From NCBI GenBank assembly GCA_015231395.1, contig JADGBP010000001.1, forward strand, positions 1-24,652: DNA of 24,652 nucleotides. Reading direction: 5' to 3'. The DNA is from Desulfamplus sp. (lineage in GTDB: Bacteria > Desulfobacterota > Desulfobacteria > Desulfobacterales > Desulfobacteraceae). Every line of letters starts with the position of its first letter. Position 1 is the first letter of the stretch. Of this stretch, positions 23,881 to 24,652 are shown piece by piece. The position numbers and the translations under genes are program-made. The notes beneath the pieces are model-generated. The model made no database searches. It had not been told where the DNA came from and was given only the letters and a program-made list of their open reading frames with translations.

Positions 23881-24652
23881 TTACTTATCTGAAATTCTAT
23901 GCACCACTACTTCCACATAATGCTCCTTAGCATCGTCAACAAGTGTAATTGCCTCCCCTTGCTGAACCACTCTGTCCACTTTAACAGTTGTATCTCTTTT
24001 TTTATGAGACTTTTTTCCATCTAACTGCTGAATAATCTTTATGTGATAGTTAGTCTCACGAAAGCGGTAGTGGACGGTGAAACCATCCCAATTATCTGGT
24101 ATGCATGGATTGAAATAGAGCTTGTCAACCTCCAGCTTCAGACCAAGGAGTGATTCCAGGACAAGACGATACATCCATGCAGCAGAGCCTGTGTACCATG
24201 TCCATCCACCCCGACCAGTGTGTGGTAAAACAGCATAGACATCTGCTGCCACGACATAGGGTTCTACTTTGTACTTCTGTATCCCCTCAGCCGATTTTCC
24301 GTGATTTACAGGGTTTATCATTGTCAGAAGCTCCCAGGCTCGTCTGCTGTCACCAAGTTGTGCAAATGCCATGGCTGCCCAGATAGCACTATGGGTGTAC
24401 TGTCCTCCATTCTCCCTCACACCCGGGACATAACCTTTTATGTAACCAGGGTTGAGGCTTGATTTATCAAAGGGTGGATCCAGAAGCTGGACAAGCGAAT
24501 CCTCTCTTCGTACAAGATACTTGTCCAACGACTCCATTGCTATCTGCGAACGCTTATATTCATCAGAACGTTTATACTCATCAGCAACTTTCAAACCTTC
24601 ACTCATGTGTGAAAGAACTGACCAGCTTTGTGCTATTGAGTCAATCCTGCAT
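23881..24652 (-). CDS. C-terminal part of a GH94 / cyclic beta-1,2-glucan synthase (NdvB)-type protein (partial)
   Basis: The minus-strand frame is open to the window edge; 256 C-terminal residues are visible, and the ATG at 24606 is internal, since CRIDSIAQSWSVLSH precedes it in frame and matches the family's RIDSI.QSW. Further family segments: GVRENGGQYTHSAIWAAMAFAQLGD, VEPYVVAADVYAVLPHTGRGGWTWYTGSAAWMYR and LNP...PDNW-type ending (FNPCIPDNWDGFTVHYRF). GH94 enzymes phosphorolyse beta-glucosides; in NdvB the domain controls the length of cyclic beta-1,2-glucans. The catalytic Asp region lies outside the window, so I cannot say whether this is full NdvB or a stand-alone phosphorylase. A six-residue duplication (DEYKRS) sits in a loop after RIDSI. 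Confidence 0.85.
   Translation of the reverse strand, partial: CRIDSIAQSWSVLSHMSEGLKVADEYKRSDEYKRSQIAMESLDKYLVRREDSLVQLLDPPFDKSSLNPGYIKGYVPGVRENGGQYTHSAIWAAMAFAQLGDSRRAWELLTMINPVNHGKSAEGIQKYKVEPYVVAADVYAVLPHTGRGGWTWYTGSAAWMYRLVLESLLGLKLEVDKLYFNPCIPDNWDGFTVHYRFRETNYHIKIIQQLDGKKSHKKRDTTVKVDRVVQQGEAITLVDDAKEHYVEVVVHRISDK
24547..24582 (-). repeat. 18-bp in-frame duplication in the GH94 gene
   Basis: Two 18-bp units (24547-24564 and 24565-24582) encode DEYKRS twice on the minus strand, with third-position differences between copies. Confidence 0.85.

Noticed and set aside
23708..23920. Short Cys/Pro-rich ORF
   Set aside because: It is produced by the ATCCTGT repeats and has no family-like features.

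Overview
AT-rich bacterial DNA with ordinary housekeeping genes and many short tandem duplications. The protein families (an Hsp100/GrpE-like/J-like cluster, a hybrid sensor kinase, three molybdopterin-guanine-dinucleotide genes, a GH94 C-terminus close to NdvB) and the intergenic palindromes resemble large-genome Desulfobacterota such as Desulfobacteraceae. That placement is an inference from family resemblance; the window has no rRNA or other marker that settles it. I see no rRNA, tRNA, CRISPR array, transposase or phage gene.

Layout. 1-6722 (+): the 3' end of a membrane/coiled-coil protein with a 30-bp tandem repeat, a 776-residue TPR-like protein, a J-domain-like protein without an HPD motif, a GrpE-like protein, and a clpB that is intact except for one in-frame TAA in the first ATPase domain. 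The first four genes are tightly spaced and probably co-transcribed. They look like an accessory Hsp70/Hsp100 chaperone set whose Hsp70 member is not visible here. 6888-10469 (+): a large hybrid sensor histidine kinase (7TMR-DISM sensor, PAS, kinase, receiver, HPt). 10728-13430 (+): a P2B-like Ca2+-transporting P-type ATPase. 13712-15315 (+): a two-TM potassium channel with an RCK domain, followed closely by mobB. 15407-17571 (-): mobA and moeA, with mobA convergent to mobB; together mobB, mobA and moeA cover late molybdenum-cofactor synthesis (Mo insertion and GMP attachment). 17922-20586 (+): an atypical SDR protein with a Cys4 motif, then a TadA-like deaminase. 20824-23649 (+): ileS. 23881-24652 (-): the C-terminal end of a GH94/NdvB-type protein that runs off the window.

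The most notable feature of the window is the repeats. In at least eight genes, loops or termini carry tandem duplications with units of 15, 18, 21, 24, 27, 30 or 42 bp, all multiples of three. Intergenic duplications have 14-, 15-, 18-, about 26- and about 62-nt units and are not restricted to multiples of three. Three intergenic segments are long palindromes that look like dispersed elements, and two of these share a 13-nt terminal sequence. The other main surprise is the nonsense codon in clpB. I did not find a clearly new multi-gene system; the closest candidate is the TPR / J-like / GrpE-like / ClpB cluster.
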